From: an uncultured Clostridia bacterium
Lineage (GTDB): Bacteria > Bacillota > Clostridia > Oscillospirales > Ruminococcaceae
NCBI GenBank assembly: GCA_944382905.1
Contig: CALWNU010000037.1
Coordinates: 88,392 to 136,656 of the forward strand
Length of the DNA: 48,265 bases
Direction of reading: 5' to 3'
Below are positions 26,143 to 33,012 of this stretch, in pieces. The translations under genes were made by a program, and so were the position numbers. The notes beneath the pieces were generated by a model that saw only the letters and a program-made list of their open reading frames with translations, did not search any database and was not told the origin of the DNA. Every line of letters begins with the position of its first letter. The first letter of the stretch is position 1.

Positions 26143-26176
26143 TACCCTGTCAAGTGCCGCGATGCCCGGGGTCGTA

Positions 26177-26917
26177 CTACCTCGTTTTTTCCTGCTTTTT
26201 TGCCAAAAATGCCCGGTCTTGTTCCGTCAGTTCCGCCCGTTCCAGCAAATCCGGCCGCTTCTGCCCGGTCCGCAGCAAAGACTGTTCCCGCCGCCACCGG
26301 GCAATATTGGCGTGATGTCCGCTGAGCAGCACTTCCGGCACTTCTTTTCCATGCCATACCGCCGGTCTGGAATACTGCGGGTATTCCAATAGGCCGTGGA
26401 AGTGGCTCTCTTCCATAAAACAGCTCTCGTCGGCCAATACCCCTTGGCACAGCCGGCCCACCGTATCCACAAATACCAGCGCGGGGAGTTCTCCGCCGGT
26501 CAGCACATAATCGCCGATGGAAATCTCTTCGTCGACAATCTCTTCCAGTACCCGCTCGTCCACCCCTTCGTAATGGCCGCACAGCAAAAACAGGTACGGC
26601 TCCTTGGAATAGTGCACCGCCATCTGCTGAGTCAGCACCTTCCCCTGCGGCGAGAGGTAAATGGTATGCGGTTTTTGCGGTAGCTGGCTGCAAACCGCTT
26701 CATAACAGCGGAAAATGGGATCCGCCTGCATCACCATCCCCATGCCGCCGCCATACGGAGTATCGTCCACCCGCCGGTGCTTGTCCTGGGTATAGTCCCG
26801 GATATTATGGCAATGCACCTCCAGCAGCCCCGCTTCCCGCGCGCGGCCGATGATGCTCTCGCACAAGACCGCTTCGCACATTTCCGGAAACAGCGTCGCA
26901 ATATCAATCCGCATCAT
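26177..26917 (-). CDS. trmD: tRNA (guanine-37-N1)-methyltransferase
   Basis: TrmD methylates G37 next to the anticodon and prevents frameshifts. The 246-residue SPOUT enzyme has [12 protein letters not shown], the substrate segment [39 protein letters not shown], the knot region [15 protein letters not shown] and [23 protein letters not shown]. Two ATGs in tandem (26917, 26914) follow AAGGGG inside the end of rimM; I chose the first by spacing. Last gene of the ylxM-ffh operon. Confidence 0.96.
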   Translation of the reverse strand: MMRIDIATLFPEMCEAVLCESIIGRAREAGLLEVHCHNIRDYTQDKHRRVDDTPYGGGMGMVMQADPIFRCYEAVCSQLPQKPHTIYLSPQGKVLTQQMAVHYSKEPYLFLLCGHYEGVDERVLEEIVDEEISIGDYVLTGGELPALVFVDTVGRLCQGVLADESCFMEESHFHGLLEYPQYSRPAVWHGKEVPEVLLSGHHANIARWRREQSLLRTGQKRPDLLERAELTEQDRAFLAKKQEKTR

Positions 26918-27419
26918 CAAACAGCCCCTTCAGCGGCCGGATCTTCATGATACCGCCGTCTACATCTGTTTCCACCACGACCTGCCGAATCGCCGGGATC
27001 AGCTTGTCCCGTTTCCCCGGCTGGGAAATATGGTAGACGTCGTTTGCCCCCGTTTGGGAAACATCGCTTAACGTCCCGTATGCTTCCCCGGTATCCGCGT
27101 CCACCACCGAAAGGCCGATCAGATCCTGGATGAAATACTCCCCTTCTTCCAGCGGCATGTCCGCCCGGGCGGCGTACAAGATCTGGTTGCGCAGTGTCTG
27201 GGCGGCTTCGATGGTATCGATTCCCCGCAGCTTGAGGATCACCATGTTTTTCTGGGTCCGCGCCCGCTCTACCGCCACCGGGTCCTTGCCTTTATGAAAA
27301 TAGAGGGTGCCAAACCCGGTCAAAAAATCCGGCGTATCGCACCAGGGATAGACCTTCACCTCGCCGCCGATCCCGTGGGTGGTTACAATCTTCCCAATCT
27401 CCAGAAATTGCTTTTTCAT
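26904..27419 (-). CDS. rimM: Ribosome maturation factor RimM
   Basis: RimM binds S19 and helps the 16S 3' domain mature. The 171-residue protein has an N-terminal RimM domain ([22 protein letters not shown]) and a C-terminal PRC-barrel ([21 protein letters not shown], then NDVYHIS and [13 protein letters not shown]). ATG 27419 follows GAGGAGAGTGAAAGG. The 112-bp gap before it, after khpA, carries a long hairpin; the gene overlaps trmD at its end. Confidence 0.95.
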   Translation of the reverse strand: MKKQFLEIGKIVTTHGIGGEVKVYPWCDTPDFLTGFGTLYFHKGKDPVAVERARTQKNMVILKLRGIDTIEAAQTLRNQILYAARADMPLEEGEYFIQDLIGLSVVDADTGEAYGTLSDVSQTGANDVYHISQPGKRDKLIPAIRQVVVETDVDGGIMKIRPLKGLFDDAD

Positions 27420-27454
27420 CCTTTCACTCTCCTCAAGGGCCGCCGAAACAAAAC

Positions 27455-27509
27455 GAGACTGCAACAAAAGGAATCCCGGCGCTCTGGCCTGTCCTTTTAT
27501 TCCAGTCTC
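27455..27509 (-). other. Long hairpin in the khpA-rimM gap (possible attenuator or processing site)
   Basis: GAGACTG pairs with CAGTCTC, then after one mismatch ten more pairs form, giving an 18-position stem with a 19-base loop on the minus strand. GTTTTGTTT follows, a weak U-rich tail, and CCGAAA/TTTCGG outside extend the pairing across a six-base bulge. Confidence 0.6.
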
Positions 27510-27531
27510 TTTCGGCCTTTGTAAGCAAATA

Positions 27532-27765
27532 CTAATCGATTTCTACCGCTATCTTGCTCCCCTGACGGGTCGCGGCCGCTTTCATTACCGAACGGATCGA
27601 TTTGGCGATCCGCCCTTGCTTGCCGATCACTCTGCCCATATCGTCCGGCCCCACATGCAGATGGTACACCACGGTACCTTCCTCATCCGGTGCGTCAGCG
27701 GTTACAGAAACTGCGTCCTTGTCTTCCACAAGGCCTTTTGCAATTGTCACTAACAGTTCTTCCAT
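27532..27765 (-). CDS. khpA: KH-domain RNA-binding protein KhpA
   Basis: A 77-residue single type-II KH domain with the RNA-gripping loop in MGRVIGKQGRIAKSIRSVMKAAA. KhpA, with KhpB, binds many RNAs and affects cell division and small RNA action in Gram-positives. The position between rpsP and rimM is the standard Firmicutes location. Confidence 0.94.
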   Translation of the reverse strand: MEELLVTIAKGLVEDKDAVSVTADAPDEEGTVVYHLHVGPDDMGRVIGKQGRIAKSIRSVMKAAATRQGSKIAVEID

Positions 27766-27785
27766 TCCGTATCACCTTTCACCGA

Positions 27786-28028
27786 TTAGAGCACGCCGGC
27801 AATTTTCAGCAGGGATTTCACGGTATCGGTAGGTTGCGCGCCGGTAGAAATCCATTTTTTCGCTTTTTCCTCATCTACTTTGATGACGGAAGGCTCCTTG
27901 GTCGGATCATAATAGCCAACTTCCTCAATGAATCTTCCATCTCTGGGATAGCGGGAATCGGCTACGACGATACGATAGAAGGGGGCTTTTTTCGCGCCCA
28001 TTCTGCGAAGTCTTATTTTAACAGCCAT
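27786..28028 (-). CDS. rpsP: 30S ribosomal protein S16
   Basis: Primary-binding protein of the 30S subunit. The 80-residue product begins [20 protein letters not shown] and has [22 protein letters not shown], both diagnostic. GGAGGTGACC is upstream of the ATG. It follows ffh by 63 bp. Confidence 0.98.
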   Translation of the reverse strand: MAVKIRLRRMGAKKAPFYRIVVADSRYPRDGRFIEEVGYYDPTKEPSVIKVDEEKAKKWISTGAQPTDTVKSLLKIAGVL

Positions 28029-28091
28029 GTCTGGTCACCTCCATACAGTTTGATTGTGTATCCTGACCGGTCAGCCGGTTGGTACCTTACG

Positions 28092-29471
28092 TTACAGAAA
28101 GGGGAATCCGCCGCCCCCGCCCGCGCCGGGCATGCCGGGCATACCGCCCATGCGGCGCAGTTTTTTGCTCATTTTCCCCGGATTGGAGAATTGCTTGAGC
28201 ATCTTCTGCATCTGCTCATACTGGCGCAGCACCCGGTTGACTTCCTCTACCTTGGTACCGCTGCCCGCAGCGATCCTTCTTTTCCGGGATGGGTTGATGA
28301 TCGAAGGCTTTTCCCGCTCTTTGGCCGTCATCGAAGTGATGATGGCCTCCATTTTCCGCAGTTCCGCCTCGCCTTTTTGGGCATCTTCGTCCTTCAGCTG
28401 CACCTTCTGCCCCGGCAGCATGGAAATCACCTGCTGCAGCGGGCCCATTTTTTTCAGCTGATGCATCTGGTCCAGTAAATCATTCAGATCAAATTTATTT
28501 TCTTTGAGCCGCTGGGCGGTTTTCGCCGCCTGCTTCTCATCAAACTGCTCCTGCGCCTTGTCAATCAAGGTCAGCACGTCGCCCATGCCCAAAATCCGCG
28601 ACGCCATCCGGTCCGGGAAAAACGGCTCCAAATCCTCCAGTTTTTCCCCCATACCCACAAACTTAATCGGCTTTCCGGTTACCGCGCGGATGGAAAGCGC
28701 CGCGCCGCCGCGGGTATCGCCGTCCAGCTTGGTTAGGATGGTCCCATCAATCCCCAGCGCCTCGTCAAAGGATTTGGCCACATTCACCGCATCCTGCCCG
28801 GTCATGGCGTCCAGCACCAGCAGGATTTCCTCCGGCTTGACTTCCTCCTTAATCCGCTGCAGTTCCGCCATCAACGTCTGGTCAATATGCAGCCGGCCGG
28901 CAGTATCCAGGATCACAATATCCCGGCCGTAATCTTTCGCATAGGCCACCGCCTTGCGGGCGATTTCCACCGGGTCGGCCTGTCCCATCTCGAACACCGG
29001 CACATCCACTTTGCCGCCTACTACCTTCAGCTGCTCAATAGCCGCCGGGCGGTAAATATCGCAGGCGACCAGAAGCGGCCGCTTGCCCTGTTTTTTCAAA
29101 TGCAGCGCCAGCTTGCCCGAATGGGTGGTTTTCCCAGACCCCTGCAAGCCGCACATCATGATGACCGTGGGGATTTTGGAAGAAATATGGATCCGCGCTT
29201 GTTCGGACCCCATCAGCGCCGTCAGTTCCTCATTGACGATCTTGATCACATGCTGGGCGGGCGTCAGACTCTCCAACACCTGCGAGCCGATGGCCTTTTC
29301 GGTGACGGACGCGATAAAGTCCTTGGTGACTTTGTAGTTGACGTCGGCTTCCAGCAAAGCCAGCCGCACTTCCCGCATGGCTTCTTTCACATCAGCCTCG
29401 GTCAGCTTCCCTTTGGAACGCAGCTTTTTAAACGCTGCCGCTAATTTGTCAGATAACCCTTCAAACGCCAT
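28092..29471 (-). CDS. ffh: Signal recognition particle GTPase Ffh
   Basis: Ffh binds signal sequences at the ribosome and delivers them to FtsY at the membrane. The 459-residue protein has the N domain (MAFEGLSDKLAAAFKKL), the G domain with GLQGSGKTT, DIYRPAAIEQL, DTAGRLHID, TKLDGDTRGGAAL, and the Met-rich M domain with LPGQ and SRKRRIAAGSG, ending in a Gly/Met tail GMPGMPGAGGGGGFPFL. It follows ylxM by 10 bp. The RNA partner (ffs) is not in the window. Confidence 0.97.
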   Translation of the reverse strand: MAFEGLSDKLAAAFKKLRSKGKLTEADVKEAMREVRLALLEADVNYKVTKDFIASVTEKAIGSQVLESLTPAQHVIKIVNEELTALMGSEQARIHISSKIPTVIMMCGLQGSGKTTHSGKLALHLKKQGKRPLLVACDIYRPAAIEQLKVVGGKVDVPVFEMGQADPVEIARKAVAYAKDYGRDIVILDTAGRLHIDQTLMAELQRIKEEVKPEEILLVLDAMTGQDAVNVAKSFDEALGIDGTILTKLDGDTRGGAALSIRAVTGKPIKFVGMGEKLEDLEPFFPDRMASRILGMGDVLTLIDKAQEQFDEKQAAKTAQRLKENKFDLNDLLDQMHQLKKMGPLQQVISMLPGQKVQLKDEDAQKGEAELRKMEAIITSMTAKEREKPSIINPSRKRRIAAGSGTKVEEVNRVLRQYEQMQKMLKQFSNPGKMSKKLRRMGGMPGMPGAGGGGGFPFL

Positions 29472-29481
29472 TGGTCAACCT

Positions 29482-29841
29482 CTATTCATCCAATTCTTTG
29501 GCCAAGCGGATAATTTCTTCCGCTTTTTCCTCAATTTTTTTCGAATACTGAAACTCGCTGTTGTAAAAATGAATGTCCCGCGCGCAATGGACGATCTGTT
29601 CCAGCCCGTCCTGCATTTTGCGAAACCGTTTGGCCAGCCCAAGGCGCTGTTCCATCTCCAGCAGGACTGCCTCCCCCCGTTTGATGGAATCCCGCACGCC
29701 CTGCCGGGTAATCCCCTCAAATTCGCCGATTTCCGACAAAGAAAGGTCTTCGTTATAATAAAATCCAATAACTTCCCGCTGCTTTTCCGTGAGCATGTCG
29801 CCGTAAAAGTCAAGCAACACTGAAATATCCAGATTTTTCAT
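29482..29841 (-). CDS. ylxM: YlxM/p13-family helix-turn-helix protein of the SRP operon
   Basis: A 119-residue protein with a sigma-70 region-4-like helix-turn-helix: MLTEKQREVIGFYYNEDLSLSEIGEFEGITRQGVRDSIKRGEAVL, followed by an amphipathic C-terminal helix. In Gram-positives it is encoded beside ffh and modulates SRP function, though its binding target is not settled. It is the first gene of the ylxM-ffh-rpsP-khpA-rimM-trmD operon. A palindrome sits in the 5' UTR. Confidence 0.93.
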   Translation of the reverse strand: MKNLDISVLLDFYGDMLTEKQREVIGFYYNEDLSLSEIGEFEGITRQGVRDSIKRGEAVLLEMEQRLGLAKRFRKMQDGLEQIVHCARDIHFYNSEFQYSKKIEEKAEEIIRLAKELDE

Positions 29842-29874
29842 CCAAATCTCCCCTTGCCTTTTTTACCGCTTTCC

Positions 29875-29895
29875 TGTAAAGGATAATCCTTTACA
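29875..29895 (-). promoter_or_regulatory. Perfect palindrome in the ylxM leader (possible operator or 5' hairpin)
   Basis: Nine-base arms TGTAAAGGA/TCCTTTACA separated by three bases, beginning about 7 bases after the predicted transcription start and ending 34 bases before the ATG. It is either an operator for a repressor or an mRNA-stabilising hairpin. Confidence 0.6.
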
Positions 29896-29908
29896 ACTCA
29901 CATGGGTT

Positions 29909-29937
29909 ATTATACCTAAAATGCGTCGGCCAGTCAA
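29909..29937 (-). promoter_or_regulatory. Near-consensus sigma-A promoter of the ylxM-ffh-rpsP-khpA-rimM-trmD operon
   Basis: Minus-strand TTGACT (29932-29937), 17-bp spacer, TATAAT (29909-29914): the strongest promoter in the window. Confidence 0.9.
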
Positions 29938-30022
29938 GGCTTTTTTCTTTACACAAACAGAAAAAATTCACCCTTTTTTCCGTTTCTTTTTGCCATTCTG
30001 CAAAAAATTTTGGAGGTTCGCT

Positions 30023-31837
30023 TTATGCGGGCCAAACCAGCAAAGCAATCCGATAAGCCAGAAAGGAAACGGCATATGCGGCGACGATCTGCCCGGCCAT
30101 CATCCAGCCGGTTTCCCGCCAGCTGCCCAATTCCCGCCGGATGGTGGCCATCGCCGCAACGCAGGGCGGATACAGCAGGACAAAAACCAAAAACGATACG
30201 GCAGCCGCAGGAGAAAATGCCCCTTGCAGCGCCCCGGCGATTTCGTGCGGGCGCCCGCAGGCGTACAGCGACACCATGGAGCTGACCACCGCCTCTTTCG
30301 CCACAATCCCCGCCAGCAGCGACACCGACGCCTGCCAGCTGCCAAAACCCAGCGGCCCAAACAGCGGCGCGAGCCATTCACCGATGCAGCCGAACAGGCT
30401 GATGCTGGATTGTTTTGTCCAATCCAGCGACGGGGTCAAATGCTGCAGCAGCCAGATCAAAGCGCTTAGAAAAACGATGACCGTTCCCGCCTTCGCCAAA
30501 AACCCCTTGCATTTATCCCACAAATGCCGCAGCGTCCCGGACAGCGTCGGCCAGCGGTAGGGCGGCAATTCCATGACAAACGCAGGATCCGCTCCCCGGG
30601 CGGAAGACTTTTCCACCAAGCACACCCACACAATCCCCACCAAGACGCCCAACAGGTACAGCCCGAAGATCACAAGGCTCTGCCCTTCGGGGAAAAAGGC
30701 CGAGGCGAAAAGAATGTATACCGGCAGCTTGGCCCCGCAGGAAAAAAAGGGGAGCAATCGCAGCGTCCGCCGGCGCTCGCCGGCCCGTTCCAGGGTGCGG
30801 GCAGCCATAGCCGCCGGCGTGGTACAGCCAAACCCCATGAACAAAGGGATAAACGCTTTTCCCGAAAGCCCCAGCCGCCGGAACAGCCGGTCCATAACAA
30901 AGGCGCCGCGGGCCATATAACCGCTGTCCTCCATGAGGGAGAGAAATAAAAACAACAGCGCCATCTGCGGCAGGAAGGTCAGCATCCCACCGACGCCGCC
31001 CCAGATGCCGTCCACCGCCAATTGCTTGGCCCACCAGGAGGCTCCGGCCTGCTCCAGTGCCGCGTCCAGCCACTGGGACACCTGGCCGACCAGCTGTTCT
31101 GCCAATGCTTTCATCCCCATACCTGGCGGGCCGAAAATGACAGTAAACAGTAACAGCATCACCAGTAGAAAAATCGGGATCGCCAGGACCGGGTGGGTCA
31201 GCACATCGTCGATCTTTTCAGTGGTTCGCCCAGACGCGCCGCCGCTGTCGTAAATTCCCTGCAAGATTGTTCGGATCCGATCATAGCGTTCCTGTTCCGT
31301 CTGCGCCGGCGCATTCGCCAAAACAGCCAGTCCTTCCTGATGCGGCGGCAGGGTCATCGCCTGATCTAATACGCCCAGCAGCTTGCCCACATTTTTGCCG
31401 CTCCGTGCCGAAATGGGGACCACCGGGATCCCCAGCCGCCGGGAAAGTGCAGGGCAGTCAATCTGGCCGCCGTTTCTTTGCAATTCGTCGCACAGGTTTA
31501 AAGCAAGCACCATCGGCCGTCCCTGCTCCAGCAGCTGGACCGTCAAATAGAGGTTGCGTTCCAGGGCGGTGGCATCGGCAATATTTAAGATCAAATCCGG
31601 CTGCGCTGTCTGCAAAAAATCGCGCGCCACCGTCTCTTCCGGCGCATAGGAAGCCAAAGCGTAGATCCCGGGCAGGTCCACCAGCGTCCAAGGTCTGCCC
31701 CGCACTGTTGCCTCTTTGCGCTTTACTGTAACGCCGGGCCAATTCCCCGTCACCTGCTTGGCCCCAGTCAAGCGATTAAACAGCGTTGTTTTTCCGCAGT
31801 TGGGATTTCCCACCAATCCGATGATGCGGTTTGACAT
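30023..31837 (-). CDS. feoB: Ferrous iron transport protein FeoB
   Basis: Fe(II) importer with a cytoplasmic G-protein domain. The 604-residue protein has G1 GNPNCGKTTLFNRLTG, G3 DLPGIYALASY, G4 NLCD and G5 SARSGKNV, then membrane Gate domains with GPPGMGMKALAEQL, MEDSGYMARGAFVMDRL, FMGFGCTTPAAMAART and the second CGAKLPVY. It is on the short side for FeoB. ATG 31837 has AAGGAGAATGCAAG upstream. It lies 31 bp after feoA. No FeoC is seen. Confidence 0.95.
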   Translation of the reverse strand: MSNRIIGLVGNPNCGKTTLFNRLTGAKQVTGNWPGVTVKRKEATVRGRPWTLVDLPGIYALASYAPEETVARDFLQTAQPDLILNIADATALERNLYLTVQLLEQGRPMVLALNLCDELQRNGGQIDCPALSRRLGIPVVPISARSGKNVGKLLGVLDQAMTLPPHQEGLAVLANAPAQTEQERYDRIRTILQGIYDSGGASGRTTEKIDDVLTHPVLAIPIFLLVMLLLFTVIFGPPGMGMKALAEQLVGQVSQWLDAALEQAGASWWAKQLAVDGIWGGVGGMLTFLPQMALLFLFLSLMEDSGYMARGAFVMDRLFRRLGLSGKAFIPLFMGFGCTTPAAMAARTLERAGERRRTLRLLPFFSCGAKLPVYILFASAFFPEGQSLVIFGLYLLGVLVGIVWVCLVEKSSARGADPAFVMELPPYRWPTLSGTLRHLWDKCKGFLAKAGTVIVFLSALIWLLQHLTPSLDWTKQSSISLFGCIGEWLAPLFGPLGFGSWQASVSLLAGIVAKEAVVSSMVSLYACGRPHEIAGALQGAFSPAAAVSFLVFVLLYPPCVAAMATIRRELGSWRETGWMMAGQIVAAYAVSFLAYRIALLVWPA

Positions 31838-31868
31838 CTTGCATTCTCCTTCCGCCGCTCCAAGCGGC

Positions 31869-32165
31869 TCAGTCCTGGAAGGGGAAGGCGTTTGCCGTTG
31901 GCAAAGCAGGTGATTCCCCCTCTGCCACAGATATATGCAGCGGCCGGACAAGGATATGCGCCGCATCCTGTGCCCGCAGCGCCAGGGCGCTGCCTCTGAC
32001 CAGATAAACCGACGGATCTCCCAGCGGCGCCTGACGTTTGCGGCAGATCTGCACCCCTTCGGTAATCCCCATCTGCTGCAGCTGGTGGCTCAGCGGGGTA
32101 TCTTCCGCGATGTGGAGCACCACCGCCTGCTGTCCCAGCGGGATTTGATCCAACGACCATTCCAT
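31869..32165 (-). CDS. feoA: Ferrous iron transport protein A (FeoA)
   Basis: A 98-residue SH3-like FeoA domain, accessory to FeoB. It has the family segment LSHQLQQMGITEGVQI and PLGDPSVYLVRGSALALRAQDA. The C-terminus carries about 20 extra residues. The ATG at 32165 fits GGGAG eight bases upstream better than the in-frame ATG at 32171, which is too close. First gene of feoAB. Confidence 0.9.
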   Translation of the reverse strand: MEWSLDQIPLGQQAVVLHIAEDTPLSHQLQQMGITEGVQICRKRQAPLGDPSVYLVRGSALALRAQDAAHILVRPLHISVAEGESPALPTANAFPFQD

Positions 32166-32204
32166 AGCCATCACTCCCTTTGCAATTGGATTCGGGTTCC
32201 TTTC

Positions 32205-32224
32205 AGTATATACACCGGCGCCGG
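32205..32224 (-). promoter_or_regulatory. Possible feoAB promoter with overlapping GC palindrome
   Basis: Minus-strand TATACT (32205-32210) is a fair -10, but no -35 is visible. The spacer holds a perfect palindrome, CCGGCGCCGG (32215-32224). An activator or repressor site is possible, but no Fur-box-like sequence is seen. Confidence 0.35.
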
Positions 32225-32234
32225 AATCGGTCCC

Positions 32235-32277
32235 ATAAAACCAATCGGGCGCCCGGCGTTCGGCCAGGCGCCCGATT
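32235..32277 (-). terminator. Terminator after the uracil-DNA glycosylase gene
   Basis: A perfect 11-bp stem AATCGGGCGCC/GGCGCCCGATT (32243-32277, loop 13) followed by GGTTTTAT on the minus strand, 18 bases after the stop at 32296. Confidence 0.7.
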
Positions 32278-32295
32278 GCATGCAAACAGCGCTCG

Positions 32296-32871
32296 TTATT
32301 CATATACCTCCGGGCACAGCTGCCGGATTTTTTCCCGCAAACTCAGAAAATCCATCAGCGCGCCCGGCTTATTGCCGGGATTTCGCAGCAGCGCCGCCGG
32401 ATGGAAGGTGCCCATTATATGGATCCCGTTTTTTTCCACCCATTGGCCGTGTTGCCTGGTCACCTTGAAATTCGGGTCGATGATCCGTGTCGCGCTGATC
32501 CGCCCAAGGCAAACAATAATTTTCGGCGCGATCAGCCGTGTTTGCTCTCGCAGATAGTCCATGCACGCAGCGACTTCGTCCGGCTGGGGATCCCGGTTCT
32601 CCGGCGGGCGGCATTTGACGATGTTCGTAATATAAATATTCTTTTGCCGGCTCAAATCCACCGCCGCCAGCATTTTATCCAGCAGCTGCCCGCTGCGTCC
32701 CACAAACGGCTCGCCCTGCTCATCCTCGTTTTTGCCCGGCGCCTCTCCGATCAATAGGACCTTGCTTTTCGGGTTGCCCACGCCCCAGACCGCCTGAATC
32801 CTCGTCCGGCACAGCCCACAGCGCTGGCAGCTTTGCAGCTGTGCTTTTCTGTTTTCCCATTGCTGATCCAA
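32296..32871 (-). CDS. Family 4 uracil-DNA glycosylase ([4Fe-4S])
   Basis: Removes uracil from DNA in base excision repair. The 191-residue protein has Cys pairs CQRCGLCR near the N-terminus, [39 protein letters not shown] and the C-terminal HPAALLRNP. The start is TTG 32871 (MDQQWENRK), with AGGGGGAG upstream; there is no suitable ATG in frame. A single-gene unit between two terminators. Confidence 0.9.
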   Translation of the reverse strand: MDQQWENRKAQLQSCQRCGLCRTRIQAVWGVGNPKSKVLLIGEAPGKNEDEQGEPFVGRSGQLLDKMLAAVDLSRQKNIYITNIVKCRPPENRDPQPDEVAACMDYLREQTRLIAPKIIVCLGRISATRIIDPNFKVTRQHGQWVEKNGIHIMGTFHPAALLRNPGNKPGALMDFLSLREKIRQLCPEVYE

Positions 32872-32892
32872 AACCTCTCCCCCTTTTTTCCC

Positions 32893-32898
32893 ATTATA
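32893..32898 (-). promoter_or_regulatory. Promoter -10 of the uracil-DNA glycosylase gene
   Basis: Minus-strand perfect TATAAT 22 bases before the TTG start; the -35 (TGGATT at 17 bp) is weak. Confidence 0.5.
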
Positions 32899-32975
32899 AG
32901 ACAAACCGCCCCCAAAATCCAGAAAAAACACCGCTACAAAAAACGTCCGGCCTAAGCCGTTTTTTAGGGGGAAAA

Positions 32976-33008
32976 GCAAAAAGCCCGGCTTTCGCCGGGC
33001 TTTTTGCC
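32976..33008 (-). terminator. Bidirectional terminator after the M56 sensor gene
   Basis: AAAAAGCCCGGC/GCCGGGCTTTTT perfect stem with a four-base loop and T-tract on the minus strand (TTTTTGCTTTT), 4 bases after the stop at 33013. Confidence 0.92.
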
Positions 33009-33012
33009 GATT

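Noticed and set aside
26149..26154. TTGACA near the start of the four-helix protein gene
   Set aside because: Only 8 bp from the TACAAT box, too close to be its -35, and no -10 at 16-18 bp downstream.
28029..28091. Palindrome CTGACCGGTCAG between ffh and rpsP
   Set aside because: Short and inside an operon with no promoter; probably only a minor hairpin.
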